64,000 bases of DNA, taken from the NCBI GenBank assembly GCA_041738505.1, contig JBGSPQ010000013.1:55102-119101 (forward strand). The letters are read 5' to 3'. This document shows positions 42,086 to 51,113 of the stretch, piece by piece. Source of the stretch: JBGSPQ01 sp041738505 (GTDB lineage Bacteria; Patescibacteriota; Gracilibacteria; UBA1369). The position numbers were made by a program, and so were the translations under genes. How positions within the stretch are numbered: position 1 is the first letter of the stretch; every line of letters begins with the position of its first letter. The notes under the pieces were generated by a model. That model did no database searches, was not told the DNA's origin, and was given only the letters and a program-made list of their open reading frames with translations.

Positions 42086-42711
42086 GCCGCTTGCGCTTCT
42101 ATCATGGCTTTGATTCTCATCACTCCGACGATGGTGGAACGTTCGCTTTCGGCCAGTTTCATCTGAATGAATTTGACGGTTTCTTTTAGTTCGGGAATCA
42201 GTTTGTATTCAAGCGCGTTTACGCGGCGTCTGGTGGTTTCCAGTTCGGCGGCGAGTCTTTCAGCCTGTTTTTCTATTTCGGCCAGTTTGATTAAGAGCGG
42301 GAATACGTCCTGGAAGGCGGCCAGCGCGATATCCAATTCTCCGGAGGTCTGCACGTAGCCATAGTTAAGAATGTCTCCTTCCTGTTTGATTTTGAAGTAG
42401 GGGATGTAAACGCTCATGACGTTTCTGGTTTTGACTTCCAGTTCCACTTTGGCGGATGGATAGAGCAGGGCGGCTTCCAACATTTCGGGCTGCATCATGG
42501 ATGACGCCTGCATAAAGTTTTTGAAAGCCCCTCCCAGTCTGGATTCTATTTCTTTGCGGGTGGTCTTGGCTTCGCGGATGATATCCATGAAGGTCTTCAT
42601 CAATCCGTCCTGTTTGTCTTTGAGCAGTTTGTGTCCGCGGACGGCGCTTTTTACCCTCTTTTTGAGGTTGAGGAGCTCCATGCGGGTCGGTTTGACGTTT
42701 AGTCGTGCCAT
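42082..42711 (-). CDS. atpD: V-type ATPase subunit D (central stalk)
   Basis: A 209-residue coiled-coil rotor shaft. LNVKPTRMELLNLKKRVKSAVRGHKLLKDKQDGLM at the N-terminus and RRRVNALEYKLIPELKETVKFIQMKLAESER at the C-terminus form the antiparallel pair. It turns inside the A3B3 ring. It lies 173 bp after atpB, the gap being filled by the long-stem element copy 2, and overlaps the unknown gene downstream. Confidence 0.95.
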   Translation of the reverse strand: MARLNVKPTRMELLNLKKRVKSAVRGHKLLKDKQDGLMKTFMDIIREAKTTRKEIESRLGGAFKNFMQASSMMQPEMLEAALLYPSAKVELEVKTRNVMSVYIPYFKIKQEGDILNYGYVQTSGELDIALAAFQDVFPLLIKLAEIEKQAERLAAELETTRRRVNALEYKLIPELKETVKFIQMKLAESERSTIVGVMRIKAMIEAQAA

Positions 42712-42731
42712 GAGATTTGAATTAGTTGTTT

Positions 42732-42876
42732 GTTCTTTGAATTAATTTGTTTGCAGGCCCGCTTGTCCGCCCCTGCGAGGCGGCCCGCGCTAAGCACTCG
42801 CCCTCGCTCTCTCGCTTCGCTCGATCCGTGCCCGCTCGGGCTCGTGGTTGCCTGCAACCAAACCAATTCAAAGAAC
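42732..42876 (-). repeat. long-stem hairpin element, copy 2
   Basis: It lies between atpB and atpD inside the V-ATPase operon. Arms 42732-42758 and 42850-42876 pair at 26 of 27 positions on the transcribed (minus) strand, counting two G-U. The segment 42755-42853 is the reverse complement of 2991-3089 with five differences in 99. The arm sequences outside are unlike those of copy 1. Like copy 1 it begins shortly after the upstream stop codon (8 bp here, 13 bp there) and lies in the sense orientation. Confidence 0.85.
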
Positions 42877-42884
42877 TGGAATAT

Positions 42885-44255
42885 CTATTTTTTTGGTAAG
42901 TATTTATCGATGAATACGTCTTTAACACGTTTCAGCTCGGTGCGGGGGAGTACTGTCAGAAGGTCCCATCCCAGGTTGAGTGTCTCTTCAATGGTTCGGT
43001 CTTCGCTTTCGGATTGGGTGATAAATCTGCTTTCAAAGTCGTTGGCGAATTTCAGATATTTAAGGTCAATGTCGGAAAGGGCGGATTCTCCAAGAATGAT
43101 TGCCAAATCGCGGACTTCCAGACCTCTGGCGAAAGACGCATACAATTGTGCAAACAAACCTTCGTGGTCTTCACGGGTTACTTTTCGGGCTGTCGGAGAA
43201 AGACGCGACAATGAGGGCAGTACGTTTACCGGCGGGTAAAGACCCTGTTGGTGTAAATCACGACCAAGTACGATCTGGCCTTCGGTAATGTATCCGGTAA
43301 GGTCGGGGATCGGGTGGGTGATGTCGTCTTCCGGCATGGTCAGAATCGGTATCTGCGTGATTGAACCTTTCTTTCCTTTGATACGGCCGGCTCTTTCGTA
43401 AATGGTGGCAAGGTCGGTGTAAAGATAACCGGGATAGCCGCGGCGTCCGGGAACCTCTTTGCGGGCGGCCGATACTTCACGCAGGGCTTCGCAGTAGTTG
43501 GTAAGGTCGGTTAAAATAACAAGTACGTGCATACCTTTTTCAAAGGCCAGATATTCGGCTGTGGTCAGAGCCAGACGAGGGGTGGCTATACGTTCAACCA
43601 CCGGGTCAGCCGCCGTGTTTATAAACAGAATTGATCGGTTGATGGCTCCCGTCTTTTTAAACTCGTTGATAAAGTATTCGGCTTCTTCAAAGGTCACACC
43701 CATGGCTCCGAATACAACGGAAAATTCCGCACCGGCGTCGCCGCCCACTTTTGCCTGACGGGCGATTTGCGCGGCCACCTGCGAGTGAGGCAGACCGGCT
43801 CCGGAGAACACCGGAAGTTTTTGTCCGCGCACCAGCGTGTTCAGGGCGTCGATTGTGGAAATACCGGTCTGGATAAAGTCATTCGGGAAGTCTCTGGAAT
43901 AGGGGTTGATGGGGGCGCCGTTAATGTTCAGTCTTTTTTCGGGAATGATTTCCGGACCGTCGTCAATCGGTTTGCCGGAGCCATTAAATACGCGACCGAG
44001 CATGTCCTCGGATACACCGATTTCAAGCGGTTTGCCCAAAAACTTGGCCTTGGTGCCGGCGGTGGTGATACCCTGAGGAGATTCAAACATCTGCACGAGA
44101 GCTTTGTCTTCGTTAACTTCCAGCACGCGGCCCATTTTCTTAAGGCCTTCGGGAGTTGTCATTTCAACCAGCTCTTCGTATTTAACGCCTTCAACTCCTT
44201 CCACGAGAATCAGCGGACCGGCAATCTCGGTTAGTGTCTTATATTCTTTTTGCAT
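42885..44255 (-). CDS. atpB: V-type ATPase subunit B (non-catalytic nucleotide subunit)
   Basis: 456 residues. It has the beta-barrel N-terminus, the degenerate P-loop region VFSGAGLPHSQVAAQIARQA, the MGVTFEEAEYFINEF segment and the C-terminal helical domain. It alternates with A in the catalytic hexamer. RGYPGYLYTDLATIYERAGR is the conserved B signature. It is third from last in the operon, after atpA. Confidence 0.96.
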   Translation of the reverse strand: MQKEYKTLTEIAGPLILVEGVEGVKYEELVEMTTPEGLKKMGRVLEVNEDKALVQMFESPQGITTAGTKAKFLGKPLEIGVSEDMLGRVFNGSGKPIDDGPEIIPEKRLNINGAPINPYSRDFPNDFIQTGISTIDALNTLVRGQKLPVFSGAGLPHSQVAAQIARQAKVGGDAGAEFSVVFGAMGVTFEEAEYFINEFKKTGAINRSILFINTAADPVVERIATPRLALTTAEYLAFEKGMHVLVILTDLTNYCEALREVSAARKEVPGRRGYPGYLYTDLATIYERAGRIKGKKGSITQIPILTMPEDDITHPIPDLTGYITEGQIVLGRDLHQQGLYPPVNVLPSLSRLSPTARKVTREDHEGLFAQLYASFARGLEVRDLAIILGESALSDIDLKYLKFANDFESRFITQSESEDRTIEETLNLGWDLLTVLPRTELKRVKDVFIDKYLPKK

Positions 44256-44284
44256 AGTAAAGATCGATTAAGTTTTTAAATTAT

Positions 44285-46105
44285 TTATGAGGCCGCTACC
44301 ACCGCCTCTTCATTTTCGGCGGTTTCCGACTGGTCTTTTCCGGTTTTTTCACCGAGCTTGCTTATTTCGGCGATAACTTTTTTCTCCAGGTGTTCGTATT
44401 TGACCATTTCATCGGCTGAGTATTCTTTACATTTTACAACTTCCTGCAGTACGGGCAGTTTCAAAAATTCATTAAAGTCAAAACCTTCCTTGTCCACGTA
44501 TTTTACAGCTTCGTTGTATACGGCAAGAATATTTCTAAGCATCCAGTATTGTTTTTTGGGGGGAGTGTATGCGTCCACGTAGTCAAAGGCGTTTTGGAAC
44601 AAAAAGTCTTCGCGGATGGATTTGGTCGTTTCAAGAATCAATCTTTCTCTGGGTGAAAGCGCGTCGGTACCAACCAGTCTAACGATTTCCTCCAGTTTGG
44701 CTTCCTGTTGGAGGAGGGAAGTGGCTTGTGTTCTGATTGTGCCGTAGTCCTCGGCCACGTGTTCTTTCCAGTATGCGGCGATGTTGTCCAGATAAAGTGA
44801 GTAACTTGTAAGCCAGTTGATGGCCGGGAAGTGTCTCTTGTATGCCAGTTTGGCGTCGAGTCCCCAGAATACTTTGGTAACGCGGAGCGTGTTTTGGGTT
44901 ACGGGTTCGGAAAGATCTCCACCGGGAGGCGATACCGCTCCGATAACCGTTACTGATCCTTTTCTTTCATCTTTGCCAAGTGTTGTTACATAACCGGCTC
45001 TTTCATAAAATCCGGCTGTTCTGGAACCCAGGTAAGCGGGATAACCTTCTTCACCCGGCATTTCCTCCAGACGTCCGGACATTTCACGCATGGCTTCGGC
45101 CCAGCGGGATGTGGAGTCGGCCATCAGGGCCACGTTGTATCCCATGTCTCTGTAATATTCGGCGATGGTGATTCCCGTGTAAACGGAAGCTTCGCGGGCG
45201 GCCACCGGCATGTTGGATGTGTTCGCGATCATGATTGTTCGTTTCATCAAAGGTTCTCCGGTGTTCGGATCCTCCAGGTGGGGGAATTCCAGAAGTACAT
45301 CGGTCATTTCGTTTCCGCGTTCTCCGCATCCAATGTAAACCACCACTTCGGCGTTACTGAATTTGGCGAGCGATTGCTGTGTTACGGTTTTGCCCGCGCC
45401 GAAAGGTCCCGGAATACAGGCGGCTCCACCTCTTACCACCGGGAACAGCGTGTCAATTGTTCTGGATCCGGTAATCATCGGTTCTTTTGGTACAAGTTTT
45501 TTGCTGAATGGCCTGGGGATTCTGATGGACCATTTCTGAAGCATGGTGACTTTGTGTGATTTTCCCTCTTCGTCTTTAATTACGGCGATGGTTTCTGTGA
45601 TGTTGAATGATCCCGTTTCCAGTGATTCAATGGTACCTTTGGCGATGCTTGGGGGTACCATTATTTTGTGGTTGATAAGAGTGGTTTCCTGAACCTCTCC
45701 AAGAATGTCACCTGCAATAACGCTGTCACCTTTGGAGGCGATCGGTTTGAAGTCCCACTTTCTTTCATGATCAAGCTTTGGAACATCTATTCCTCTTGTA
45801 ATGTAAGCGCCGGCCTCTTTTTCGATAAGAGCGAGAGGGCGCTGGATTCCGTCGTAAATGGATTCCAAAAGTCCCGGTCCGAGTTCCACCGACATGGTTT
45901 CACCCGTAAGATAAACGGGTTCTCCCGGCCCGATTCCGGTGGTGTCTTCGTACACCTGAATGGAGGCGCGGTCGTTTTTAAGCTCGATGATTTCACCCAT
46001 CAGCTTTTCTTCGGAGACGCGCACAACCTCAAACATCTTGGCGTTTTTTACACCTTCGGCAATGACGAGCGGTCCCGATACTTTTACTATTGTTCCTTTT
46101 TCCAT
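44285..46105 (-). CDS. atpA: V-type ATPase catalytic subunit A
   Basis: 606 residues. The Walker A is GPFGAGKTVTQQ and the catalytic Glu region is YIGCGERGNEM. The non-homologous bulge domain (about residues 115-190, ending before MLQKWSIRIPRPF) separates archaeal/V-type A from F-type beta. MADSTSRWAEAMREMSGRLEEMPGEEGYPAYL is present. A short Glu/Ala-rich tail ends the protein. With the K subunit this predicts an ion pump or ATP synthase. Confidence 0.97.
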   Translation of the reverse strand: MEKGTIVKVSGPLVIAEGVKNAKMFEVVRVSEEKLMGEIIELKNDRASIQVYEDTTGIGPGEPVYLTGETMSVELGPGLLESIYDGIQRPLALIEKEAGAYITRGIDVPKLDHERKWDFKPIASKGDSVIAGDILGEVQETTLINHKIMVPPSIAKGTIESLETGSFNITETIAVIKDEEGKSHKVTMLQKWSIRIPRPFSKKLVPKEPMITGSRTIDTLFPVVRGGAACIPGPFGAGKTVTQQSLAKFSNAEVVVYIGCGERGNEMTDVLLEFPHLEDPNTGEPLMKRTIMIANTSNMPVAAREASVYTGITIAEYYRDMGYNVALMADSTSRWAEAMREMSGRLEEMPGEEGYPAYLGSRTAGFYERAGYVTTLGKDERKGSVTVIGAVSPPGGDLSEPVTQNTLRVTKVFWGLDAKLAYKRHFPAINWLTSYSLYLDNIAAYWKEHVAEDYGTIRTQATSLLQQEAKLEEIVRLVGTDALSPRERLILETTKSIREDFLFQNAFDYVDAYTPPKKQYWMLRNILAVYNEAVKYVDKEGFDFNEFLKLPVLQEVVKCKEYSADEMVKYEHLEKKVIAEISKLGEKTGKDQSETAENEEAVVAAS

Positions 46106-46150
46106 GGTTATTATAGTTACGTTGTTATAGTTGTTGTTATTGTTTCGCGC

Positions 46151-46513
46151 CTATTCCTTGAAGATGTCGCTTCCAACGGCCTGTTCAACCATCTTGCCGA
46201 TTCTCTTGATTCCGTATCCCGTTGTGCCTTTTGTGCCGGGAACCGGGATGATGGCGGGTAAAGCCTCGCGGCTGAGTTTTTTATAATCTTCTTTGGAAAT
46301 TCCCATGGCCAGATCCTCTGTGATAAAAATGATAGCGTAGGCGGAATGCCTGTCCGGGCCTTCTTCGTTTCCGGTCGTGGAAGTTTTTAGTTTGTATAAT
46401 GTCTGCACGGCCTCCTCCGTGGAATTGGCATCATGGGTTTCCAGTCCCAGAGCTTTGAATCCCAGGATGGCGTCTTTGTTGCCCACGATTGCGATTTTGT
46501 ATTTTTCCGCCAT
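46151..46513 (-). CDS. atpF: V-type ATPase subunit F
   Basis: A 120-residue Rossmann-like central-stalk protein: KIAIVGNKDAILGFKALGLE, AYAIIFITEDLA and LPAIIPVPGTKGT...GIKRIGKMVEQAVG. It binds D in the rotor. It lies between atpC and atpA. Confidence 0.9.
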   Translation of the reverse strand: MAEKYKIAIVGNKDAILGFKALGLETHDANSTEEAVQTLYKLKTSTTGNEEGPDRHSAYAIIFITEDLAMGISKEDYKKLSREALPAIIPVPGTKGTTGYGIKRIGKMVEQAVGSDIFKE

Positions 46514-46528
46514 GTTATTCAGTCTTTA

Positions 46529-47572
46529 TTATGAATAAAGTTTTCTTAGTCTGGCTCTGATTTCTTCGGGTTCTATGTTGTTCAGTTTGTTGATTAGAAT
46601 CATGCGCATGACCAGAGCATTGTTTCTTTTGGCCAGGAAGTATGCGATCAGCGGTTCGGGGCCGAAAGGGGTTAGTTTTGCCTCTCTGATGAATGCGGTA
46701 AGGTGGTCCTCCACCAGTTTTTCCAAAAATATGAGTGTTTTTTCCGCATCAAAGTGTTTGTATCCTTCGGCGATGATTTTGGAATAAGGCGTGGATTTCA
46801 TCAGGTCGGGAAAATCTGCGAGATCGTGCTTATATGCATCCTTGAATTTCGCGAAAGGGATTGTTCCGTTCCACAAAAAGGCAAGATCATAAAGCTCAAG
46901 GTCTTTGCCCTGCGCTTTCATGCGGAAGAACAGTTTGATGTTGCTCATGTCTATCAGTTTCTGCACGTATTTGATCAGGAACTCGTTTTTGCTGTCGTGC
47001 GCGATGTTGTAAATCATCTTCATCATCTTCTGGTCGAAATACAAATCTATGACCAGAGGATTTCTCTTTTCCTTTTCAAATAAAACGTAGATTTTTTTAA
47101 TCTTATTCTTGATGTATTTTTCCGATTGCTCGCGGACGTGAAAAGGCGCGTCGGTATCAAGATAAATAAATGATTTGAGCGATTCAATAGGTATCGCCCC
47201 CATGGGATTTAACAGCGGTTCAATCTGATCATAAGATTTTCCCCCGAGTTTGCCTTTAACCATAACTTTGATGTTATGGAAATCGTGCCAGTACCAGAGG
47301 ATGCGAAGCACTCTTCTGTTGGGGGTGATTTTATCCAGATTTTCCTTGATGTCCATCAGTCCTTCATCCAGAACTTTCTGGAAGTTGGCGGGGTTTTCTA
47401 TGCCCGCTTTGTTGTCCGCGTAATCCGATTCGTTCAGGATCCTGAAAGCGTCCGGAGCGTTCATGGCAAGTACCATGCGTTCAACTTCGTTTTCGCTCAG
47501 CAGAAAAGTTTCCAGGACGCGGATTACTCCGACGGCGTAGGCGAAATCATATTTGTTGGCTATTTTGCTCAT
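46529..47572 (-). CDS. atpC: V-type ATPase subunit C/d (rotor socket)
   Basis: A 347-residue all-helical funnel that links the D/F shaft to the K ring. RVLETFLLSENEVERMVLAMN, RRVLRILWYWHDFHNIKVMVKGKL and the C-terminal GPEPLIAYFLAKRNNALVMRMILINKLN are family features. Its ATG overlaps the atpE stop by 4 bp. Confidence 0.92.
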   Translation of the reverse strand: MSKIANKYDFAYAVGVIRVLETFLLSENEVERMVLAMNAPDAFRILNESDYADNKAGIENPANFQKVLDEGLMDIKENLDKITPNRRVLRILWYWHDFHNIKVMVKGKLGGKSYDQIEPLLNPMGAIPIESLKSFIYLDTDAPFHVREQSEKYIKNKIKKIYVLFEKEKRNPLVIDLYFDQKMMKMIYNIAHDSKNEFLIKYVQKLIDMSNIKLFFRMKAQGKDLELYDLAFLWNGTIPFAKFKDAYKHDLADFPDLMKSTPYSKIIAEGYKHFDAEKTLIFLEKLVEDHLTAFIREAKLTPFGPEPLIAYFLAKRNNALVMRMILINKLNNIEPEEIRARLRKLYS

Positions 47573-48129
47573 GCAAATAACAATTTATTGAGTTCTATCT
47601 CCAGAGGTTGTCTCAACTGTCCGGCGATTACGGTTTCAAAGGAATTATCAATTTCTATTTTTTCCGATTTTAGAATGAATCCGCCTTTGATATTTGCCGC
47701 TTCGTCGGCAAGTTGGTATTTCTTGCCGGATTTGCCGATAGCTTTTTTTGTAGCTTCCTCTTTGCCTTTTGCGGAAATTACGACTCCAGATTCCAGATCG
47801 GATCTGTTCATCATCTCAACCAAAAGGTCTTCATATCTTTCAGCCGAGGAGAGCGCTTCGATAGCCTTATGCAGAGTGTCTTCCATCAGTTCGCGTTTTG
47901 CCCTCAGAAGTGCGTTTTTTGCTTCCATCTCCGCTTCCATTTGAGCTTTTTCTTTCATCTTTGTTGATTCCGCCAGAGTGAGACGTTCGTTTTCCTCTTC
48001 CATCTGTCTGACAGTATCAAGATTTTGGCTCTGCATGGTTTTCTTTTTTGCGTCAAATTCCGCCTTTAGTTCATCGGCTTTGGCTTCGGCTTCGGACTGT
48101 ATTTTTTCCAATATGTCTGATAAAGCCAT
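47569..48129 (-). CDS. atpE: V-type ATPase subunit E (peripheral stalk)
   Basis: A 186-residue stator: a long N-terminal coiled coil (EKIQSEAEAKADELKAEFDAKK...EAKNALLRAKRELMEDTLHKA) and a C-terminal globular part with IKGGFILKSEKIEIDNSFETV. It pairs with the H/G-type subunit encoded at the operon start. Confidence 0.92.
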   Translation of the reverse strand: MALSDILEKIQSEAEAKADELKAEFDAKKKTMQSQNLDTVRQMEEENERLTLAESTKMKEKAQMEAEMEAKNALLRAKRELMEDTLHKAIEALSSAERYEDLLVEMMNRSDLESGVVISAKGKEEATKKAIGKSGKKYQLADEAANIKGGFILKSEKIEIDNSFETVIAGQLRQPLEIELNKLLFA

Positions 48130-48132
48130 GGC

Positions 48133-48624
48133 TTATAATTTGATAAAGAATACAAGAAGGGCGCTAACAAGAAATCCAAGTACTGCGTATGTTTCAACCA
48201 TGGCGGCAAGCACCATAGCTTTACCCATCTGGCTGTCGTCTTTGGCAACCATGTTCATGCCTCCCGCAACCACTTTACCCTGGTGTATTCCGGAGAACAG
48301 ACAAGCGATACCGCATGGGATGCAGGCAAAGAAAAGCTGCCAGCCCTGTGCAAGGGTGAGATCTTTTGGTTCGCCGGTAAGAATACCGGTAACAAGAAGA
48401 ATAATGAATCCAACCAAAAAGCCGTAAATACCTTGTGTACCGGGCAGAGCTTCAAGAACAAGAACTTTACCAAATTTTTCGGGTTGTTCAGTAACCACTC
48501 CGGCACCCGCTTGTCCGGCGAGACCGACTCCCACTGAAGAGCCGATACCTCCAAAGATAACTGCTATTCCCGCGCCCGCGATTGCGAGTGCAAGACCTCC
48601 TACCTGTGTAAAAAATTCTGGCAT
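48133..48624 (-). CDS. atpK: V-type ATPase proteolipid K, duplicated hairpin
   Basis: A 163-residue rotor-ring subunit with four membrane helices from two fused hairpins. The ion-site Glu is in AAMVETYAVLGF. Residues matching the Enterococcus hirae NtpK Na+ site (Leu, Thr, Gln in LPGTQGIYG, Gln in FSGIHQGKV, Glu in MVETYA) are all present, so Na+ coupling is plausible. The first hairpin also has a Glu (VLEALPGTQ) where NtpK has Gln. Confidence 0.93.
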   Translation of the reverse strand: MPEFFTQVGGLALAIAGAGIAVIFGGIGSSVGVGLAGQAGAGVVTEQPEKFGKVLVLEALPGTQGIYGFLVGFIILLVTGILTGEPKDLTLAQGWQLFFACIPCGIACLFSGIHQGKVVAGGMNMVAKDDSQMGKAMVLAAMVETYAVLGFLVSALLVFFIKL

Positions 48625-48648
48625 GTGTGAAAAGTTAAAGGTTATTAA

Positions 48649-50667
48649 TTAGTTGATATTTTGATTGGTCGCAGGCTGTTTAACGTAAACGTATTTGTTC
48701 TTTTTGGAGAAGGCCTGGAACTCTTTGCCGCCTCCTTCCAGAAATTTGCTAAAGAACTCAACGAACTGAAGACGTCCTGCGTGGATGAATGATCCGAGCG
48801 CATTCAGTACAAGGTTGAAGACGTGTCCACCTACAAAGATGACGATGGCAAAGAGCCATCCGATGTACGGTATTCCCATGGCAAGGTTCACAATTACGTT
48901 TACAGCCAGAGCGATGATGGCGGTTGCCAGTCCGAGAGCGAGCAGACGTGAATAAGAAAGAACATCACTCATGTAGTTAACCAGTCCGTACAGGCTTAAA
49001 ATTCCGGCAAGGAGTTTTAGAATAGGATTCTTTTTGTCTCTTCCCTGAGTGAGAATAAGGATCACGGCGCCCATAATCACCCACCACTGGCCGATTGTGT
49101 CGGCGGGGGAGGGCAGGACTTTGGCGGCCGCCAGGACAAAAAATCCGATACCCGTGAGCATGAAAGCCCATGAGCCGGTGTCCATGAGGGCATCTTTTTT
49201 GTTGCCGTGCATGAATGAATGATAAAGCTTGATGTATGTGCCAAAGAGGATTTGCGCGAATCCCAGCGCAAGAGCGAGAATCAGTACGGTCAGCGGATTT
49301 GTTACGGAATTGACCAGCTGGAACAGGAACATTTTTTCGCCGGCCGCGTTGGTATACGTAAGGAATTCGGGCATTTTATCGGCCTCCAGTCCGAACCATC
49401 CTCCAAACAGCGCACCGATTACAAAAGTGGCAAGTCCGCAGTACATTAATAGTTTTACCAGTCTCTTAATTCCTTCGCCGAATTTCATGTATTTTAAAGC
49501 CAGCGCCATCACAATGAACATGATCAGACCGTAAGCGGCGTCCGTGAGACAGAGTGCGAAGTAAATAATAAAGAAAACGGAAAGGAATGGCGTCGGGTCC
49601 ATTTCGTCGTGGCGGGGGAGTCCGTACATGCGGGTCAGGGTTTCAAAAGGCCAAACGACACCTTTGTTTTCAATAATAACGGGCGGATTCTCACCTTCCG
49701 CAAGAGGCAGTTCGGTGATGTTGAATTCCCCGGTATGTTCCCTTATGGCGCCTTCAAGCTTGCCCATTTTGTTCCCGGGAACCCAGGCGTTTACAATGAA
49801 ACTGTATTCGGTGTTGCCCACCTTTCTTTTCGTTTCGGCTTTGTCTTTCTGCCAGTTTAGATAATCGTAGGTGATCTTCAGGTCGTCCAGATTTTTGGCC
49901 AGCTTTTTCAGTTCATTTTCTTTTTCGTGCAGGATTTTTTCGTTGTTGGAAATTTTGCCGTCAACGGTTTTCAGATAATCCTGAATCAATCCGTCGCCAG
50001 CCGGCATTTCCGTTTCCAGAAACTTGTGTTCCACCAGAAACTGCTTGAGTTCTTTTTCAATTTCGCGGCTGAATACTATCGTAACGTAAGTCAGTTTCTC
50101 GTCTGCGTGCACTTTTTCCAGGCTGATTAGGTTGTTTAAACCTGCCAATTCCTCTTTGGCCTGAGGATATGTTACGGTCTTAAAACAGCCGGTTATAATT
50201 TCCGCCCGTCTTGATCCTTTAAGATTTTGAAGTTCCACTTTCAGGTTTTTCCAGGGGGTGTATTGGATTTTTTCGTTTTTCAGGAAATTCAGTTCGTTTT
50301 TGGCTTTAGCCATTTCGTCTTCAATTTCCACGCATTGTTTTACAATATGATTAAAGTCAAAACTTGTGGCTTTTTTCGCGATTTCCTCATCGGAAAGGGA
50401 GATGGGGCCGGCCAGCAGTCCGCGTTTTTCCCCGTATGGCGCAAGCATCTTAATGGCGTATTCAATATTTGCGTAATCCAGTTCTATTTTTTGAATATCC
50501 AGAAGATCTTTTTTTGATTCTTTGTTTAAATTCGCACCAGCTTTGGTGTTTTCGGTTTCAATGTTTTCAATGTGCATTGATCCAAAATCCTGCAGAATTT
50601 CCAAAATCTTGTCTTTGTGAGAAGAAACGGCTGCGAGTTGGATTTTTTTTACGTTAATTATGGCCAT
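48649..50667 (-). CDS. atpI: V-type ATPase subunit I/a
   Basis: A 672-residue stator membrane subunit. The N-terminal half is cytosolic with two coiled coils (about residues 85-125 and 225-270). The C-terminal half has about seven to eight membrane helices (FLSVFFIIYFALCLTDAAYGLIMFIVM, through LALGLATAIIALAVNVIVNLAMGIPYIGWLFAIVIFVGGHVFNLVLNALGSFIHAGRLQFVEFFSKF). A conserved Arg in the last helices (HAGRLQFVEF) is placed to face the ring Glu. Confidence 0.94.
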   Translation of the reverse strand: MAIINVKKIQLAAVSSHKDKILEILQDFGSMHIENIETENTKAGANLNKESKKDLLDIQKIELDYANIEYAIKMLAPYGEKRGLLAGPISLSDEEIAKKATSFDFNHIVKQCVEIEDEMAKAKNELNFLKNEKIQYTPWKNLKVELQNLKGSRRAEIITGCFKTVTYPQAKEELAGLNNLISLEKVHADEKLTYVTIVFSREIEKELKQFLVEHKFLETEMPAGDGLIQDYLKTVDGKISNNEKILHEKENELKKLAKNLDDLKITYDYLNWQKDKAETKRKVGNTEYSFIVNAWVPGNKMGKLEGAIREHTGEFNITELPLAEGENPPVIIENKGVVWPFETLTRMYGLPRHDEMDPTPFLSVFFIIYFALCLTDAAYGLIMFIVMALALKYMKFGEGIKRLVKLLMYCGLATFVIGALFGGWFGLEADKMPEFLTYTNAAGEKMFLFQLVNSVTNPLTVLILALALGFAQILFGTYIKLYHSFMHGNKKDALMDTGSWAFMLTGIGFFVLAAAKVLPSPADTIGQWWVIMGAVILILTQGRDKKNPILKLLAGILSLYGLVNYMSDVLSYSRLLALGLATAIIALAVNVIVNLAMGIPYIGWLFAIVIFVGGHVFNLVLNALGSFIHAGRLQFVEFFSKFLEGGGKEFQAFSKKNKYVYVKQPATNQNIN

Positions 50668-50669
50668 TT

Positions 50670-50999
50670 TTATTCTTTTATATGTTCAACAAATCTGGTA
50701 ATGATCAGATCCACCGCCTCACCCTGTTTTGACTGCGCATTTGAAATCAAGGAGTTTCTGCCGCCCTCCGATTCGGCTTTCTTGGTATTGATGATATGTG
50801 CCGCCTCTTGTTCGGTTATTTCAAGTTTCTGCTTTTTTCTTTCCAAAAGCATTTTCTTTTTTTCTTCAATGTCGTTCCCCATTTTTGTTTTAAGCTGGAA
50901 TTCTTCTTCGGTTATTTTCTGCTGTGTTAATTCCAAGTGTTTGTTTGCTTTTTGTTCCGCTTTTAATATTTCCTCAATTTGATCGGATTGTGTGGTCAT
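50670..50999 (-). CDS. V-type ATPase peripheral stalk subunit G/H
   Basis: A 109-residue coiled coil over nearly its whole length (IEEILKAEQKANKHLELTQQKITEEEF...AEQEAAHIINTKK). Its position as first gene before atpI matches the archaeal AhaH/NtpF order H-I-K-E-C-F-A-B-D. The sequence itself is low-information, so the call rests on length, coiled coil and place. It ends 2 bp before atpI. Confidence 0.8.
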   Translation of the reverse strand: MTTQSDQIEEILKAEQKANKHLELTQQKITEEEFQLKTKMGNDIEEKKKMLLERKKQKLEITEQEAAHIINTKKAESEGGRNSLISNAQSKQGEAVDLIITRFVEHIKE

Positions 51000-51035
51000 G
51001 TGGTAGCAAAATTAAGCTATTTATAGGCGAAAAAT

Positions 51036-51053
51036 CATGATTCAATAATCATG
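51036..51053. promoter_or_regulatory. palindrome upstream of the V-ATPase operon
   Basis: CATGATT and AATCATG form a 7-bp inverted repeat around CAAT, 37 bp before the first V-ATPase gene. Read toward the operon it is followed by TATAAA about 15 bp from an ATTGAA, a weak promoter. Possible operator; the regulator is unknown. Confidence 0.35.
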
Positions 51054-51113
51054 GTCGGAGAGAGTTTAAAGACCATCTTCCAAAAAGTCAATGGTGAAAA
51101 ATTTGGGAGTGTA

